Numbered from the stretch's first letter, positions 22,801 to 30,589 are shown. The stretch: DNA of 64,000 nt from Phymorhynchus buccinoides (GCA_017654935.2 CM065693.1:20562591-20626590); one strand, 5' to 3'. Numbers and translations are program-made. The notes: generated by a model not told the origin, from the sequence alone.

Positions 22801-24085
22801 AAGGTTGACTTTCATTTGCGTCAATCAATCTGGTGCTACCATTTGGTTGGTAGGTAGGTAGGTAGGTAGGTAGGGACAGGCTTCATCAGCCTAGGCCTCG
22901 CAGCCTATTAATCGTCCCCTCAATATCAAATGACTTATGATTTGTTTTCAATTGGTCTGAGCAAGTTTTTTGAAAATCAAATCAATCAAAATCACACAAA
23001 AATGTCTGAAATTTAGGAAGATTGTCTAGAAGATTTTTAAAAGTATTAATATTTTGTGCAAACTTAATGTTAGTGTCAAGATCATTCCAGTAAACAGCAA
23101 CTCTGTTAGTAAAGTAACATTTTCTTTTGTTAGTATTGCAATGTTTAACAAAAAATTTGCCATCAGATTTTCTAGTGCTAGTAATTTGTGGGGCTGAAAA
23201 CAAAGTATCAACATGAACGTCATCAATGTTGTTGAAAATTGTATAGGTTTGAATTAAACTTCCTCGAAGCCTTCTGCCTTTTAGAGAATGTAAATTAAGA
23301 TATTTTAACCTCTCTGGATAGGTCATATTTTTACACTCTTTTAATAGTTTTAACAATTTAATTGCACGCCTTTGAACCTTCTCAATTTGACTTGACTGTC
23401 GTTTTAAAAAAGGACACCATATAACATAAACATTTGCATATTCCAGATGTGTAGTAGTAGTAGTAGTGGGGGACTGGCTCATAAGCCTAGGCCTCGCGGC
23501 CTATCAAGTGTCCCCTTCCTTCTTTTTGTACATTTATTATAGTTGCGCATACGCATTATAATTTTGATATGTTCATTCATCATATTCAAAAAACATTTGT
23601 TTACATTTTTGATTGCTGTCCAGAAGACTTTTAAATACATTAGTATTGGGTGAACATTTATCATGTGGTCTAACAAATGATTTATATAATTTTAAAAAGA
23701 TGTCTTTATTAATAAATGAAAAACTACGCTTTATCATTCCCAACATTTGTATCAGCAAGCCTAGGTCCCTCTTACCACTCGAATAAATTGAGACTGAACA
23801 TTCAACATGATTATTTTTTCAGTCAACACTGTCGACTGTCGTCTGCTGAACAAAATTCTGAACTCAGAAAATGAGAAATGAAGTACACACACACTGACAC
23901 AGCCACACAAGATCTTCAATAACAAACTCATGTTTGTATCCATAGACACTACAAAGTTAAACAAATAACCAGTTTACTTCTATAAACATATTTGCACATA
24001 TATTATACGGTAACCTGAGCCTATCAGTAAGAAACTCGTTGAAATTGCTCACAGTTTCTTCGTCTGTTGTTAGAAGAGCAGCCAT
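1629..24085 (-). CDS. PTPN9: PTPN9 (MEG2) tyrosine phosphatase, 11 coding exons, 3' end off window
   Basis: Non-receptor protein tyrosine phosphatase that in other animals binds phosphoinositides through an N-terminal CRAL-TRIO (Sec14-like) domain and acts on secretory vesicle membranes. Exons: 24053-24085, 19158-19301, 18019-18108, 15145-15269, 13468-13573, 11822-11932, 6855-7501, 5993-6153, 4396-4474, 2634-2784, 1629-1833. All junctions are GT-AG with matching phase and give 617 codons. Residues about 1-235 are the CRAL-TRIO N-lobe and lipid-binding fold; about 236-385 a Ser/basic linker longer than in the human protein; about 385 onward the PTP domain, with KNRY at 426-429, DYIN at 452, KCGQYWP in exon 10, WPD general acid D566 and the P-loop HCSAGIGRT ending at 617 (nucleophile C610). 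The human protein is about 590 aa; the roughly 75 C-terminal residues are missing only because the window ends. Identity rests on recognised motifs in the family order. Confidence 0.95.
1905..2005. mobile_element. MITE fragment, CCGTATTTTACGG family
   Basis: Begins TGTATTTTACGGACTATGAA and matches the complete element at 55181-55337. It runs into part of a tRNA-like SINE (2006-2055, minus strand) that resembles 10280-10370. Confidence 0.7.
2172..2496 (+). repeat. Dispersed repeat family B copy (~310 bp)
   Basis: Starts with a CTTCTTC-rich stretch then GATCGCTCAGTCAGTTTC, and ends GTATCCCCACGGGG. Other copies: 8722-8885 (-), 12326-12575 (-), 13112-13430 (+), 20930-21215 (-), 41385-41690 (-), 52705-53010 (+), 57412-57712 (+), 58680-59002 (+), 62440-62580 (+, partial). 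Confidence 0.85.
2634..2784 (-). CDS. PTPN9: PTPN9 coding exon 10
   Basis: Residues 499-549. [18 protein letters not shown], then [12 protein letters not shown], matching the family KCGQYWP...L.IHNT block. Acceptor CTCTCAG|AAC, donor AAT|GTGAGT. Confidence 0.96.
2861..3323. mobile_element. PIF/Harbinger-like MITE, 463 bp
   Basis: Terminal inverted repeats AGGCCTTCGCACACTAGCAT and TGACGCTAGTGTGCGAAGCC. The 3-bp duplication TTA flanks both sides (2858-2860, 3324-3326), which fits PIF/Harbinger TWA targets. No transposase. It lies in PTPN9 intron 9. Confidence 0.85.
3331..3660 (+). mobile_element. SINE family A copy, 5'-truncated
   Basis: Shares GGGGATTTTTC...TTTGCACTAGG and the 3' body with GGTGGCGCGCC and CTGTGACTATAAA, then an ATA-rich tail. 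It abuts the Harbinger-like MITE. Confidence 0.85.
3928..4235 (+). mobile_element. SINE family A copy with tRNA-like head
   Basis: The head GTGGCACAGTGGTAGCGCGT and GAGTTCGAATCT resemble RNA polymerase III A and B boxes. It ends 161 bp from PTPN9 exon 9. Confidence 0.85.
4396..4474 (-). CDS. PTPN9: PTPN9 coding exon 9
   Basis: 79 nt. [17 protein letters not shown], then VIVMTT: the conserved PTP segment GPL..T..DFW.M.W.....VIVMTT. Flanked by GAGCAG|GC and CAG|GTAAGT. It is short and easily missed by ORF scanning, but phase and homology both require it here. Confidence 0.95.
4952..5189. mobile_element. piggyBac-like MITE (family F)
   Basis: CCCTTTTACCGCCAGCC...GGCGGTGAAAGGG, flanked by TTAA at 4948-4951 and 5190-5193. 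CCC/GGG ends with a TTAA target are typical of piggyBac. Other copies: 15860-16243, 39597-39829, 42874-43323, 42993-43228. Confidence 0.85.
5993..6153 (-). CDS. PTPN9: PTPN9 coding exon 8, pTyr-recognition loop
   Basis: Residues 419-472. [19 protein letters not shown] and [20 protein letters not shown] are PTP motifs 1 and 2. Acceptor CTGCAG|AGC, donor CAGG|GTAACC. A decayed duplicate of its 5' end lies about 200 bp upstream. Confidence 0.96.
6154..6390 (-). pseudogene. Decayed duplicate of the 5' part of PTPN9 exon 8
   Basis: At 6331-6390 the minus strand reads [15 protein letters not shown] against [15 protein letters not shown] of the true exon. The preceding intron also matches (AAGGCCTTTG), but the acceptor is TTGCACGG where exon 8 has TGCAG. 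Between the copies is a stretch starting TTTAAAGGGGCACCCTGAC, which resembles an end of the inverted-repeat element at 57897-58467. The duplicate should not be spliced in. Confidence 0.75.
6855..7501 (-). CDS. PTPN9: PTPN9 coding exon 7, end of CRAL-TRIO, long linker, start of PTP domain
   Basis: Residues 204-418 (647 nt). Starts [20 protein letters not shown] and TLGG, the canonical end of the Sec14 fold. The middle is Ser/His/Glu-rich and has basic clusters KKRPRR (324), RKR and PRKKRP that resemble a nuclear localisation signal. The end, [19 protein letters not shown] and EPHAGTF, is the first helix of the PTP domain. Acceptor TTCCAG|GTG, donor TCCAG|GTCAGA. Overlapping open frames on the other strand are GC-driven shadows. 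Confidence 0.95.
7502..7894. other. PTPN9 intron 6, AT-rich, nothing recognised
   Basis: No exon, duplicated family or tandem unit seen, only T-rich and A-rich runs and a short (GT)n at 7866-7881. Confidence 0.5.
7895..8570. repeat. Imperfect tandem repeat with a CCGCCGTTTCTTAACCG core
   Basis: The block AACTCCGCCGTTTCTTAACC followed by GAATCGCTTCAAATTTGCTG recurs four times (about 7897, 8170, 8308, 8446). Short GGCGTTACCGTTACTA iterations occur at 8360-8420 and 8500-8565. It is GC-rich compared with the surrounding intron and has no convincing ORF. Confidence 0.75.
8890..9715 (-). mobile_element. Composite repeat ending in a tRNA-like SINE head
   Basis: The minus strand at 9712-9640 reads CCGCCGTGGTGTAGTGGTTA ... 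GGTTCGAATCCCATC, A- and B-box-like. The SINE body probably runs to about 9350. The stretch at 8890-9080 is a separate dispersed repeat with a second copy at 48600-48745. Confidence 0.7.
9822..9915 (-). mobile_element. Partial SINE family A 3' body
   Basis: CTCTGTGAAATTCAGGCTGC ... CCCACCTGGAGAGCGCG is the reverse complement of the family A 3' end. A poly-G tract at 9926-9942 follows. Confidence 0.75.
10060..10375 (-). mobile_element. tRNA-like SINE
   Basis: Minus-strand head GGTGGCAAAGTGGTTTAGAC and B-box-like GGGTTCAAATCCCGG at 10295-10365. The anticodon region does not fold as a tRNA gene. Body boundary approximate. Confidence 0.65.
10533..11878 (-). repeat. 71-bp array of PTPN9 exon 6 tail plus splice donor (19 units)
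   Basis: Each unit on the minus strand holds 57 nt encoding [19 protein letters not shown], then GTGAGTATGGGTGG of intron. I counted 19 units. The donor is GTGAGT in 17 and GTTAGT in two (near 10750 and 10821). The Arg codon varies CGG (7), CGT (8) or CAG (4), and the Val codon GTG (8) or GTT (11), in mosaic order. The unit nearest 11878 is the real exon end; the other 18 lie in intron 6. Confidence 0.96.
11822..11932 (-). CDS. PTPN9: PTPN9 coding exon 6, fused to a 71-bp array
   Basis: Residues 167-203: [19 protein letters not shown], then [19 protein letters not shown]. Acceptor TTTGCAG|GGA, donor AGA|GTGAGT, phase 0 at both ends. The last 57 nt (19 codons) and the donor are also the unit of the tandem array that continues to 10533. 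Only this copy is joined to an acceptor-bearing 5' half. Confidence 0.93.
11974..12302. mobile_element. MITE, 329 bp, CAGGGCCGGATC termini
   Basis: Perfect 12-bp inverted termini CAGGGCCGGATC / GATCCGGCCCTG, with the 5-bp duplication ATATG at 11969-11973 and 12303-12307. It lies 42 bp upstream of PTPN9 exon 6 in transcript order. Confidence 0.85.
12326..12575 (-). repeat. Dispersed repeat family B copy
   Basis: Matches the reverse complement of 13112-13430, starting at CCCTGTGGGGATTCCGGGGA. The pair forms a loose inverted repeat in PTPN9 intron 5. Confidence 0.8.
12580..13100. other. AT-rich intron, nothing recognised
   Basis: No exon, duplicated family or ORF is supported. A short (AATC)n run is at 12786-12801. 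Confidence 0.5.
13112..13430 (+). repeat. Dispersed repeat family B copy, near full length
   Basis: CTTCTTCTTCGATCGCTCAG to CCCCACGGG. It ends 38 bp from the PTPN9 exon 5 donor. Confidence 0.85.
13468..13573 (-). CDS. PTPN9: PTPN9 coding exon 5, CRAL-TRIO core
   Basis: Residues 131-166. [20 protein letters not shown] is the lipid-pocket segment, almost identical to vertebrates. Ends LSLLK at donor AAG|GTAAAT. A split serine codon (AG|T) joins exon 4. Confidence 0.95.
14089..14384. mobile_element. Dispersed element family L (~300 bp)
   Basis: GGTGCTCCTGGGAAAATAAA ... AAGCAGGAGCATCC with imperfect inverted termini. A second copy in reverse orientation is at 52104-52429 and a fragment at 54905-55025. 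It is inserted in a CATGTGTGTG-type repeat that continues on both sides. Confidence 0.75.
14660..15104 (+). repeat. Family C copy interrupted by a 143-bp MITE
   Basis: Family C sequence runs to 14933 and resumes at 15077 (TGGTCTGACACAGCC). The intervening 14934-15076 is a separate element. The copy ends 41 bp from PTPN9 exon 4. Confidence 0.85.
14934..15076. mobile_element. 143-bp MITE nested in family C
   Basis: 18-bp terminal inverted repeats AATAGGGCATTTGCCACG and CGTAGCAAATGCCCTATT with one mismatch. The boundary is defined by the uninterrupted family C copies elsewhere. Target duplication not clear. Confidence 0.8.
15145..15269 (-). CDS. PTPN9: PTPN9 coding exon 4, CRAL-TRIO core
   Basis: Residues 90-130 plus two bases. 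[20 protein letters not shown] followed by [17 protein letters not shown] matches the family pattern RDPTGASIALFTARLH...VVLQALFYLLDRA. Acceptor TTTCAG|CCT, donor GAAAG|GTGGGC. Confidence 0.94.
15307..15858. repeat. MITE end with internally amplified ~53-bp tandem repeat
   Basis: Starts with CCGTATTTTACGGACTATAA. The internal block CGATACTTTCCCCCCAGATT ... CCTGCACCTTATAATGTGAC then repeats about ten times, some units shorter. It lies just upstream (transcript order) of PTPN9 exon 4. Confidence 0.85.
15860..16243. mobile_element. piggyBac-like MITE family F with a nested hairpin
   Basis: Left end CCCTTTCACTGCC with target CTAA (mutated TTAA), right end GGCGGCGAAAGGG with TTAA at 16244-16247. 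Interrupted at 15911 by a 150-bp hairpin element. Confidence 0.8.
15911..16060. mobile_element. Near-perfect 150-bp hairpin MITE
   Basis: 71-bp arms (15911-15981 and 15990-16060) are inverted copies with one mismatch; the loop is 8 nt. Termini GGCCTGTATTCACGTTGAGA. Inserted in the family F MITE. Confidence 0.92.
16248..16877. mobile_element. TTAA-flanked element family H, with family I inserted
   Basis: Matches 49560-49978 (CTAAAATTTGTCCAAATCCA type sequence). A family I repeat at about 16425-16640 interrupts it. Its right end meets family G at a single shared TTAA (16878-16881). Confidence 0.75.
16882..17352. mobile_element. TTAA-target MITE family G (~470 bp)
   Basis: CTCACTCGGGAC ... GTCCCGAGTGAG inverted termini, TTAA on the left and GTAA on the right. 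A full second copy with intact TTAA on both sides is at 41836-42306. Confidence 0.85.
17353..17678. other. PTPN9 intron 3 stretch without recognised feature
   Basis: Two overlapping short open frames exist, but neither has recognisable motifs or splice context. Confidence 0.5.
17679..17889. mobile_element. MITE family D copy
   Basis: Starts CAGGGCTCCCAATC and ends GTAAGCCCTG. Internal GGGTCC-rich sequence matches 34375-34592 and the interrupted copy at 19329-19816. Confidence 0.8.
18019..18108 (-). CDS. PTPN9: PTPN9 coding exon 3
   Basis: Residues 60-89 (STREKEDL ... STEKFTVL), matching the family pattern YRETRRKE...SGKFTIL. Acceptor TTGCAG|AGC, donor TTG|GTGAGT, 90 nt, phase 0 at both ends. 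Confidence 0.93.
18195..18620 (-). mobile_element. LINE 3'-end-like repeat, minus orientation
   Basis: Minus strand has a tail of the type GCGCCGTATAAATACCGTAT next to a GTT repeat, typical of L2/CR1-type LINE or LINE-dependent SINE ends. A partial second copy is at 18740-18850. No intact protein. Confidence 0.6.
18877..19130. repeat. Three tandem copies of a ~75-bp LINE-tail-like unit
   Basis: Each has AAAGCATTATGCAATGC, GATGTCCATCTGGAAATAAA and ATTTTGACTTT, separated by (CA)n. It ends 27 bp from the PTPN9 exon 2 donor. Confidence 0.8.
19158..19301 (-). CDS. PTPN9: PTPN9 coding exon 2, CRAL-TRIO N-lobe
   Basis: Residues 12-59. Contains [20 protein letters not shown], nearly identical to the helical N-lobe of vertebrate PTPN9. 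Acceptor TTGCAG|GTG is good. The donor GAG|GTTGGA is weak at +3 to +6. Phase 0 at both ends. Confidence 0.95.
19329..19816. mobile_element. MITE family D, reversed, with a nested element
   Basis: Ends TCAGGGCTCCCAGGGACCCC and GGGATTGGGAGCCCTGA. Interrupted at about 19361-19626 by a different element whose ends are AGGCATCAG and CTGATGCCT. A fragment of that inner element recurs at 19835-19915. Confidence 0.75.
19918..20175 (-). repeat. Family C copy
   Basis: Matches 62070-62350 in the same orientation, from ACTTGGCATGAGGCTGTGTC to TTCGGCTGTTGGGATG. Confidence 0.85.
20185..20929 (+). pseudogene. Broken non-LTR retrotransposon reverse transcriptase, 5' segment
   Basis: Read across frameshifts: [26 protein letters not shown]...[13 protein letters not shown], then [10 protein letters not shown], which are RT motifs including the FADD active site. 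Stops and frameshifts exclude a working enzyme. It continues after a family B insertion at 21216. Confidence 0.85.
20930..21215 (-). repeat. Family B copy inserted in the LINE
   Basis: Splits the LINE reading frame between 20929 and 21216. Truncated at the CCCCACGGGG end. Confidence 0.8.
21216..21785 (+). pseudogene. Non-LTR retrotransposon C-terminal segment
   Basis: [20 protein letters not shown], then [15 protein letters not shown] is the typical RT C-terminal tail of CR1/Jockey-like LINEs. A 32-bp sequence (CATTCGCTCATACCAGAGCG type) is repeated about 3.5 times at 21490-21610. Confidence 0.8.
21808..21923. repeat. Poly-C and poly-G tracts flanking ~50 bp
   Basis: A C run at 21810-21828 and G runs at 21882-21923, facing each other. 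They could form a G-rich hairpin or quadruplex; the length may be unreliable in the assembly. Confidence 0.8.
22085..22452 (-). mobile_element. tRNA-derived SINE
   Basis: Minus strand head GCCGCTGTGGCTCAGTTGAT, B-box-like GGGTTTGAATCCAGC, body with GACCTCGGTTT (plus view) and the 3' part CCCCACGCCCAAAATCTTCG. Related pieces: 32098-32225, 32945-33062, 33325-33548, 35870-36075, 63280-63500. Confidence 0.8.
22838..23482 (-). pseudogene. Non-LTR retrotransposon C-terminal fragment with (GTAG)n tail
   Basis: Minus strand reads [61 protein letters not shown]: the RT C-terminus of a CR1/Jockey-type LINE. The 3' tail is a (GGTA)n microsatellite with GCCTAGGCCTCGCAGCC. Related tails are at 23455-23515 and 63188-63260. 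Confidence 0.85.
23483..23760 (-). pseudogene. Second LINE fragment of the same family
   Basis: Minus strand [20 protein letters not shown], then YKSFVRPH is the RT segment that should directly precede HLEYA. A tail-like segment with GGCCTCGCGGCC separates the two, so two copies overlap or one is rearranged. Confidence 0.7.
24053..24085 (-). CDS. PTPN9: PTPN9 coding exon 1 (start codon, 11 codons)
   Basis: ATG at 24085-24083, read [11 protein letters not shown], then donor ACT|GTGAGC. It joins in phase 0 to exon 2 (VVQQF...), which reproduces the spacing of the vertebrate N-terminus (MAPELTPEEEQ before ATKQF). A longer open frame continues past the donor to a weaker GTTACC site, but that site gives the wrong phase for exon 2. 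A CTCTCAG just before the ATG could be the acceptor of a 5' UTR intron. Confidence 0.75.
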
Positions 24086-24540
<455 letters not shown>

Positions 24541-24708
24541 AATGATCTTTATTGAGGATAAAGGAGTAAGCTTGATAGCTTTTTTTCATCCTGTCCTCAG
24601 AATGAAAAGTAATACGAAAGCAACTCGAAAAAATAACTCAACATGCAAAACAAAACATTCCAAACTACTAAACATTAGCCTAATAATATAACGCATTGAA
24701 ATAACTCT

Positions 24709-24859
<151 letters not shown>

Positions 24860-25052
24860 AATGAATGGGATATTGAAGTGAATGTGGTTGTCCCTTCCCC
24901 ATTTCATTTCCTCCCCATCACCCATATTAACAAATGTCCCGGACACAATGGAACAAAGCAAAGAACAATCAAAGTATAAACATTGTAAAGTATCAATTAA
25001 AAGGACATATCCCGACGGAATAGGTGCTACATTTCTAAAGTTAGAGACTAAT

Positions 25053-25583
25053 TCATAGGGTTTCTAACATATGAAATTTAAGTGCTTTCATAAATGTCTG
25101 TCTTGATGTACACGATTTTAAATTAAAAGATAAATTGGTCCACGCCGTACAGCCGGAGTACAATAAACTAGATTTATAAAGATTATTACGGGGTCTGGGA
25201 AAAGAAAGTTTGTGTGTATGTCTGCTTTCGTTGCTAACAAAATGTTGGGTGATTTTCTTAGGGGCTATTCCATTCACAACGCTGTACATGCATACACATT
25301 TGTTATATAATAGTCTTTCCTTAAATGGCAGGATGTTTAAAGATTTGTAATCACATTTAGTGAGTGAACTGGACTTCAACTGTATTAATTTTATGGCTCG
25401 TTTGTGTAAACGATTTAATTGTTTCAGATTTGTTTCGCTGCTATTGTCCCAAAGAGTTGATGCATAATTTATAAGGGATAAGATATGTGCATGAAAAAAG
25501 CTTTTTCGTGCGTCACGATTCAAAAATCTTTTTATTCTTGCAAGTTGATATATTCTTTTTGAAATGCGTTTGCCAAGATTAGT

Positions 25584-25585
<2 letters not shown>
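25053..25585 (-). pseudogene. Non-LTR retrotransposon RT C-terminal fragment
   Basis: Minus strand GKRISKRIYQLARIKRFL, then NYASTLWDNSSETNLKQLNR, LHKRAIKLI and LPFKERLLYNKCVCMYSVV: RT thumb and C-terminus of a CR1/L2-like LINE. About 175 codons remain open; the upstream domain is replaced by (GT)n at 25589-25653. Confidence 0.85.

Positions 25586-25588
<3 letters not shown>

Positions 25589-25653
<65 letters not shown>
25589..25653. repeat. (GT)n microsatellite
   Basis: About 32 GT units ending at a GCAGTGGCGTAGG sequence. Confidence 0.95.
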
Positions 25654-25657
<4 letters not shown>

Positions 25658-26157
25658 GGCGTAGGAACACGGGGGGGGGGCAAACATGTCTTCCTGCCCC
25701 CCAAAAAAAAACCCACACAACAACATTCGAGCAAGCCAGCAAGCGAAAAGGAGAGAGACAGAGTTAAATAGCTTGTAGTTGCATTGTTTTCAAATTACTT
25801 TATTAGCCCTCAAACTTCATTCCAGAATGGTGAGGTATTGTGATTTTTGTAGCTTCTTTTCTGTTGTTTTGTTTCTGTCCTCACAATGCCCTTGAACCGC
25901 TGCAGAAAATCTCTTCGGGTATGAAATTCTACTGACGCGGGTACCTTAAAAATCTAATAAGACGAAGGCAATCGGATGATGAATCCCCAGTGTACTTTGT
26001 CACAATATAGGAAATGTATGATATCAGAAATGCCCGCATTGCAACTGGCCACGGAGATCGTGACAGAATGTTGAAGGAGCTGAAGAACAAAGATCAAGTG
26101 CCATAGCCGTTGCCATCAATCTGTGAATTGTAGCAACAAGTCAGTAGGCCTAGTCCG

Positions 26158-26395
26158 ACCAAAAACACCATGAACACTATGGTGCAAATGCATTAGCTAG
26201 GGATGAGAACATTACGTGTGTGACCGTTTGTGATTACCCGGCCATGTGGGCAGCCACACTCCGACTTCGGAGGATTTTGGAGAGTGATTATGTTATGCTA
26301 GGAACTTGTCATGGTTAAAGACAATTCCTGCATAACTATACAGAGCATAACAGCATTTTGATGTAGCCTTGGTGTTCTAGCCTATACGCGAGGAA
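26158..26395 (+). repeat. Family C copy
   Basis: Begins near GAACACTATGGTGCAAATGC and ends GGTGTTCTAGCCTAT. It lies between two related ~48-bp blocks (26088-26135 and 26580-26627). Confidence 0.85.
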
Positions 26396-26423
26396 CCAAT
26401 TTGAACTTTGCCCCCAGAAACTC

Positions 26424-26639
26424 TTGTCTGCTTCAGATATCAACTGCAACAAAAGTGTAAGTCTACGGGAGGCAGTATCTATTAATTCAAGAGGCGGAGG
26501 GCTGGAGTTTGTTAAATGCAGTTGTCAAGGAATAACTTTGAAAATCAAATGCAACACAAATAGATGCAAATGTTATAAAGCAAAGATCAAGTGCAACAGC
26601 CGTTGCCATCAACCTGTGAATTATAGTGATGTTTTGTAG
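26424..26639 (+). pseudogene. Cys-rich C-terminal fragment, probably transposon-derived
   Basis: 71-codon frame with CNTNRCKCYKAKIKCNSRCH after FVKCSCQG. This CxC...CxxxCH pattern is often found at the C-terminus of integrase/transposase-like proteins in invertebrate genomes. No upstream catalytic domain is present, and part of its 3' end is duplicated at 26088-26135. Confidence 0.45.
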
Positions 26640-26680
26640 GGATTGTGCAGATTGATCTGTTTTTGTAGGCCTATCATTCC

Positions 26681-26934
<254 letters not shown>

Positions 26935-27544
26935 AAAAAAAATAACAAAACATGAAAGTTCTTTAAAAAGCTAATATATTATAAAACAGGACAAAGTCTT
27001 CATCAAGGGTGCATTCTAAAAAGTTTCGTTTTTAGATTCAGGCTTGATGCATTGAAAACAAAATTCTATAAACATGTGACTTGCATTTGTGGCCAGCATA
27101 TTACACCATTCCATGTGATTTTGGGGGTGAAAATATAAAAAAACTATTTACCTGCTTGGTTGTTGGACACAGAACCATCAATGCAACCTATAAAGACATT
27201 ATTTGTGATGAATCAAACATTCTAGAAGTTGTTCGGGGACTTATTAGGAGCCCAATTGGACCTTTGCTTTGATGTGCTAATTGTTATCTATTTTACTTTT
27301 CTTTTTTTAAAGTTTAATATTGTTCATTTATTGTGTGTTTCTTTTAAATGCTTAGACATAATTCTAAGTTTACGTATTTCACTGACATTTCACTAACGGT
27401 TAATAGGGCCTATAATCACACATATACTCAGACCCACATACCCCTTACCAATCATACACATACATCATAATCATACACATACATGTTTTTTTGTTGGTCT
27501 AAGATCACTGTAAGGTGGATAGACGTTAAATTAAAGAACGAAAC

Positions 27545-27700
<156 letters not shown>

Positions 27701-27711
27701 CAAATCCAGCG

Positions 27712-27890
27712 GTAGTCAAATCCTCAAAATATGTTTTAGTCATTTACGGAAATGACTGCACCTTCATTTTAGTCATTTTCGGTGAATGCCTAAGGCATTT
27801 CCGAAAATGACTGATCAAAACGGTCATTCTCGGAAATGCCTGATTTTTTTAGGCAATGTCGTGAATGCCTGAATTCCGAGTTGACTGTAG
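27712..27890. repeat. Short inverted iterations of a GTCATTTTCGGAAATG-type word
   Basis: TAGTCATTTACGGAAATGAC, AGTCATTTTCGGTGAATGCC, GGCATTTCCGAAAATGACTG and GGTCATTCTCGGAAATGCC occur within 130 bp in alternating orientation. Confidence 0.6.
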
Positions 27891-27906
27891 CATATATATA
27901 GGAGAG

Positions 27907-28170
27907 GGGGGGGGGGGGGGGGGGTAGCAGATATGCTCCCCCCAAAGAGATAGACAGAGGCTGAGACAGAGAGACACAGAGCTAGAAAGAGAGAGAGAGA
28001 GTGTGTGTTCAAAGGCCCCATTGTTTCATGCGATAATTTACATCGATTTATTTAAAATTCCGATATTGAAATTATGTCAGTCCGTTCTTAAAAGTATAAG
28101 TACGAGACCTGTCAAATACCGGCTGTCCCCTTATCCATATCTTCGCCCCCCCCCCCCCCCCCCCCCCCCC
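27907..28170. repeat. Poly-G (27907-27924) and poly-C (28147-28170) tracts
   Basis: Opposed homopolymers about 220 bp apart; the segment between has a (GA)n run at 27988-28001. Confidence 0.8.
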
Positions 28171-28329
28171 TGCCCCACATGACCCCTGTGAATAAAAAAA
28201 AAATGAAGATCAGTTAGTTGCACCCCAATTCTGCTTCTGTCGCCCCTCCTCTTACGTTCTACACCATCCCACCACTTCCACACCCCTGAAGATGAGAAAG
28301 TAAAGACGACACACACAACATCCAAACGG

Positions 28330-29050
28330 ATTCAGTTAAGTTGCTATTAAATGTGAATTCATGTGACTGATTGAAACTCAAAGTGCTCATTAGAGCTGAG
28401 GGCCTGTATGGTTCAGCCTGTTTTCACAGGTTTATTCCCTGTTCTCAAAGGTTTACCTTTGATCCAAAAGTTACCATGTTCTTTGATCCATGTTCACATT
28501 TTCATCTTGAGACGGCAAATCATGGTAAATTGTTAATCTTTTGTGAACTATGTTCAGTGAATCCCAAACTCAGAGGCATTTGCACTGGCTCTTATTATTT
28601 GTCCTTTGGGGGCCTTCTCCAGCACCAGCTGTCTAAAATCTCTTTGTCCAGGAGAGTTGGGATACTTTGGGCAAGACTTCTTTACATTTAACACTATGCC
28701 CAGTCCTCCAGCATAGTAATTGCCTCATTTGTATCTGGAAATCGTGGCTAGTCACACACTGAGGACTGACTAACATTCACGTTTTGAAGTTTTACATAAT
28801 TGGTAGAATTTGGTATGTTTGTTTTATTAGGTGGATGATAGTGAAAATCACTGATTTGTTTTGAACAAGTATAATCGATAATAACTGATATATTTACCTT
28901 TACCAAAATATATTATAAAAATAATATATTTTATAATATAATAAAATCACCTTTATTGTTAATGTTTTAAAACGGTTACAAACAAACAACAACAACAAAC
29001 CTCTATCATGTGGAATTATACGTTATAATATATGTTGTTGTAGTTGTTTA
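28330..29050. other. Low-repeat AT-rich stretch, nothing recognised
   Basis: No motif, duplicated family or splice-flanked frame seen in the interval between PTPN9 and UBE2R2. Confidence 0.5.
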
Positions 29051-29194
29051 CGTACCCTGGCTAAAAGATTCCATGGATCATCCCAACAGCCGAAACACTT
29101 GAACATTATGGTACAAATGCATCAGCTAGGGATGAGAAGTGTGTGACTGGTTGTTGTTTTTAATACCTCGCCACGATGATGTTGGGTTTATTGG

Positions 29195-29870
29195 TGATTC
29201 ACCTGCACCACTGACACACTAGGGGTGACAGCAGTGAGGGAGCAGAGGTCGTCCTGCCGCAGATCATTACACTCCCTGATGGTCCTTGGGAGGAATGCGT
29301 TGGATCGATATTTGTGCGGCACTGTAGTCGTTTGAATGAGACGTTATACTACTTCTTGCCGACACGAAAGGGCAATAATTGTACGCCTGAACTGCCGATG
29401 CCCCCTGGTGAGTCAGGAGCATGGATGGAAGTTCAGTTTAACGTCGCGTATCGGCTTTCGCCATGTACGACGGGCTGAACAAACCAACCAGGATATAAAC
29501 AAAAATTTATGTTCCTGAATCACTGTCCTAGCCAAAAGGCCGAGAAGCGATCAGAATTCAGGAGCAGATCATTTATGTGGCTATATACTTCTAGTTCCTG
29601 ACAGGTAAGGGCGATAATCTTAAGTAGGTGGCGTTCGCATCTCAGGGCACGAGACAGGGGCAGATAATTTTCAGTATAAAGCCTCATTGAAGGCTGTGAC
29701 CACGTTGCTGCCGAGCCGAGGAGGAGACTCCAGCTTGGTTTGGAGGCTGGGGCAGTGCACAGCACCGGTGCTGATCTTGTGCAGCATGGAGAGCCTGGCC
29801 CTCTGCCGTCTGCTTTCCAGTAAGTCCCAGCCCAGGTTTGCCAGCATAACTTCAATGGTCAACAGAGGCG
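29195..29870 (-). pseudogene. Non-LTR retrotransposon C-terminal fragments
   Basis: Minus strand 29860-29690 reads [20 protein letters not shown], then [12 protein letters not shown]; 29330-29195 reads YRSNAFLPRTIRECNDLRQD: two consecutive pieces of an RT C-terminus. A separate inverted-terminus element (29560-29692, family M) interrupts them. Confidence 0.75.
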
Positions 29871-29918
29871 GATCTGGGGGGGACCCCCCTCCACTAAAAA
29901 AAAGAAAGAAGCAACACA

Positions 29919-30174
<256 letters not shown>

Positions 30175-30587
30175 AGAAAAGTTAAAGAGATAACAAATCT
30201 ATGGTCTCAAGTAACTGATTTCAAGCCCGAGTTTTACCTTTTACTCCCAGGGGAGGCCATCACATCTCTTTAGTTTAAACTATCATCAGCTTCAGACCCG
30301 ACCCCCCAGCCCCCCAACCCAGCCATTAGAACCACGTACCGCCCTCGATCGGGACTGACTGAGCCACTCTTCAAGTGCTGGTGATGACGGTCGGAGTTAG
30401 CTCCTAAGACAAATCATCACAGGCATAGTTTTTCATTTATTTTTGTGATATTTGGTATTTGGGTGAACTAAAACTATGATAATATAGCAAAGCGATATAA
30501 CTAAACAAGTTAGTGATAATCTGACAATTTTCACCATGATTGATTCGTTAGTTTCGGCGGTACAGTACGTGTAGATTATAAATCCTG

Positions 30588-30589
<2 letters not shown>

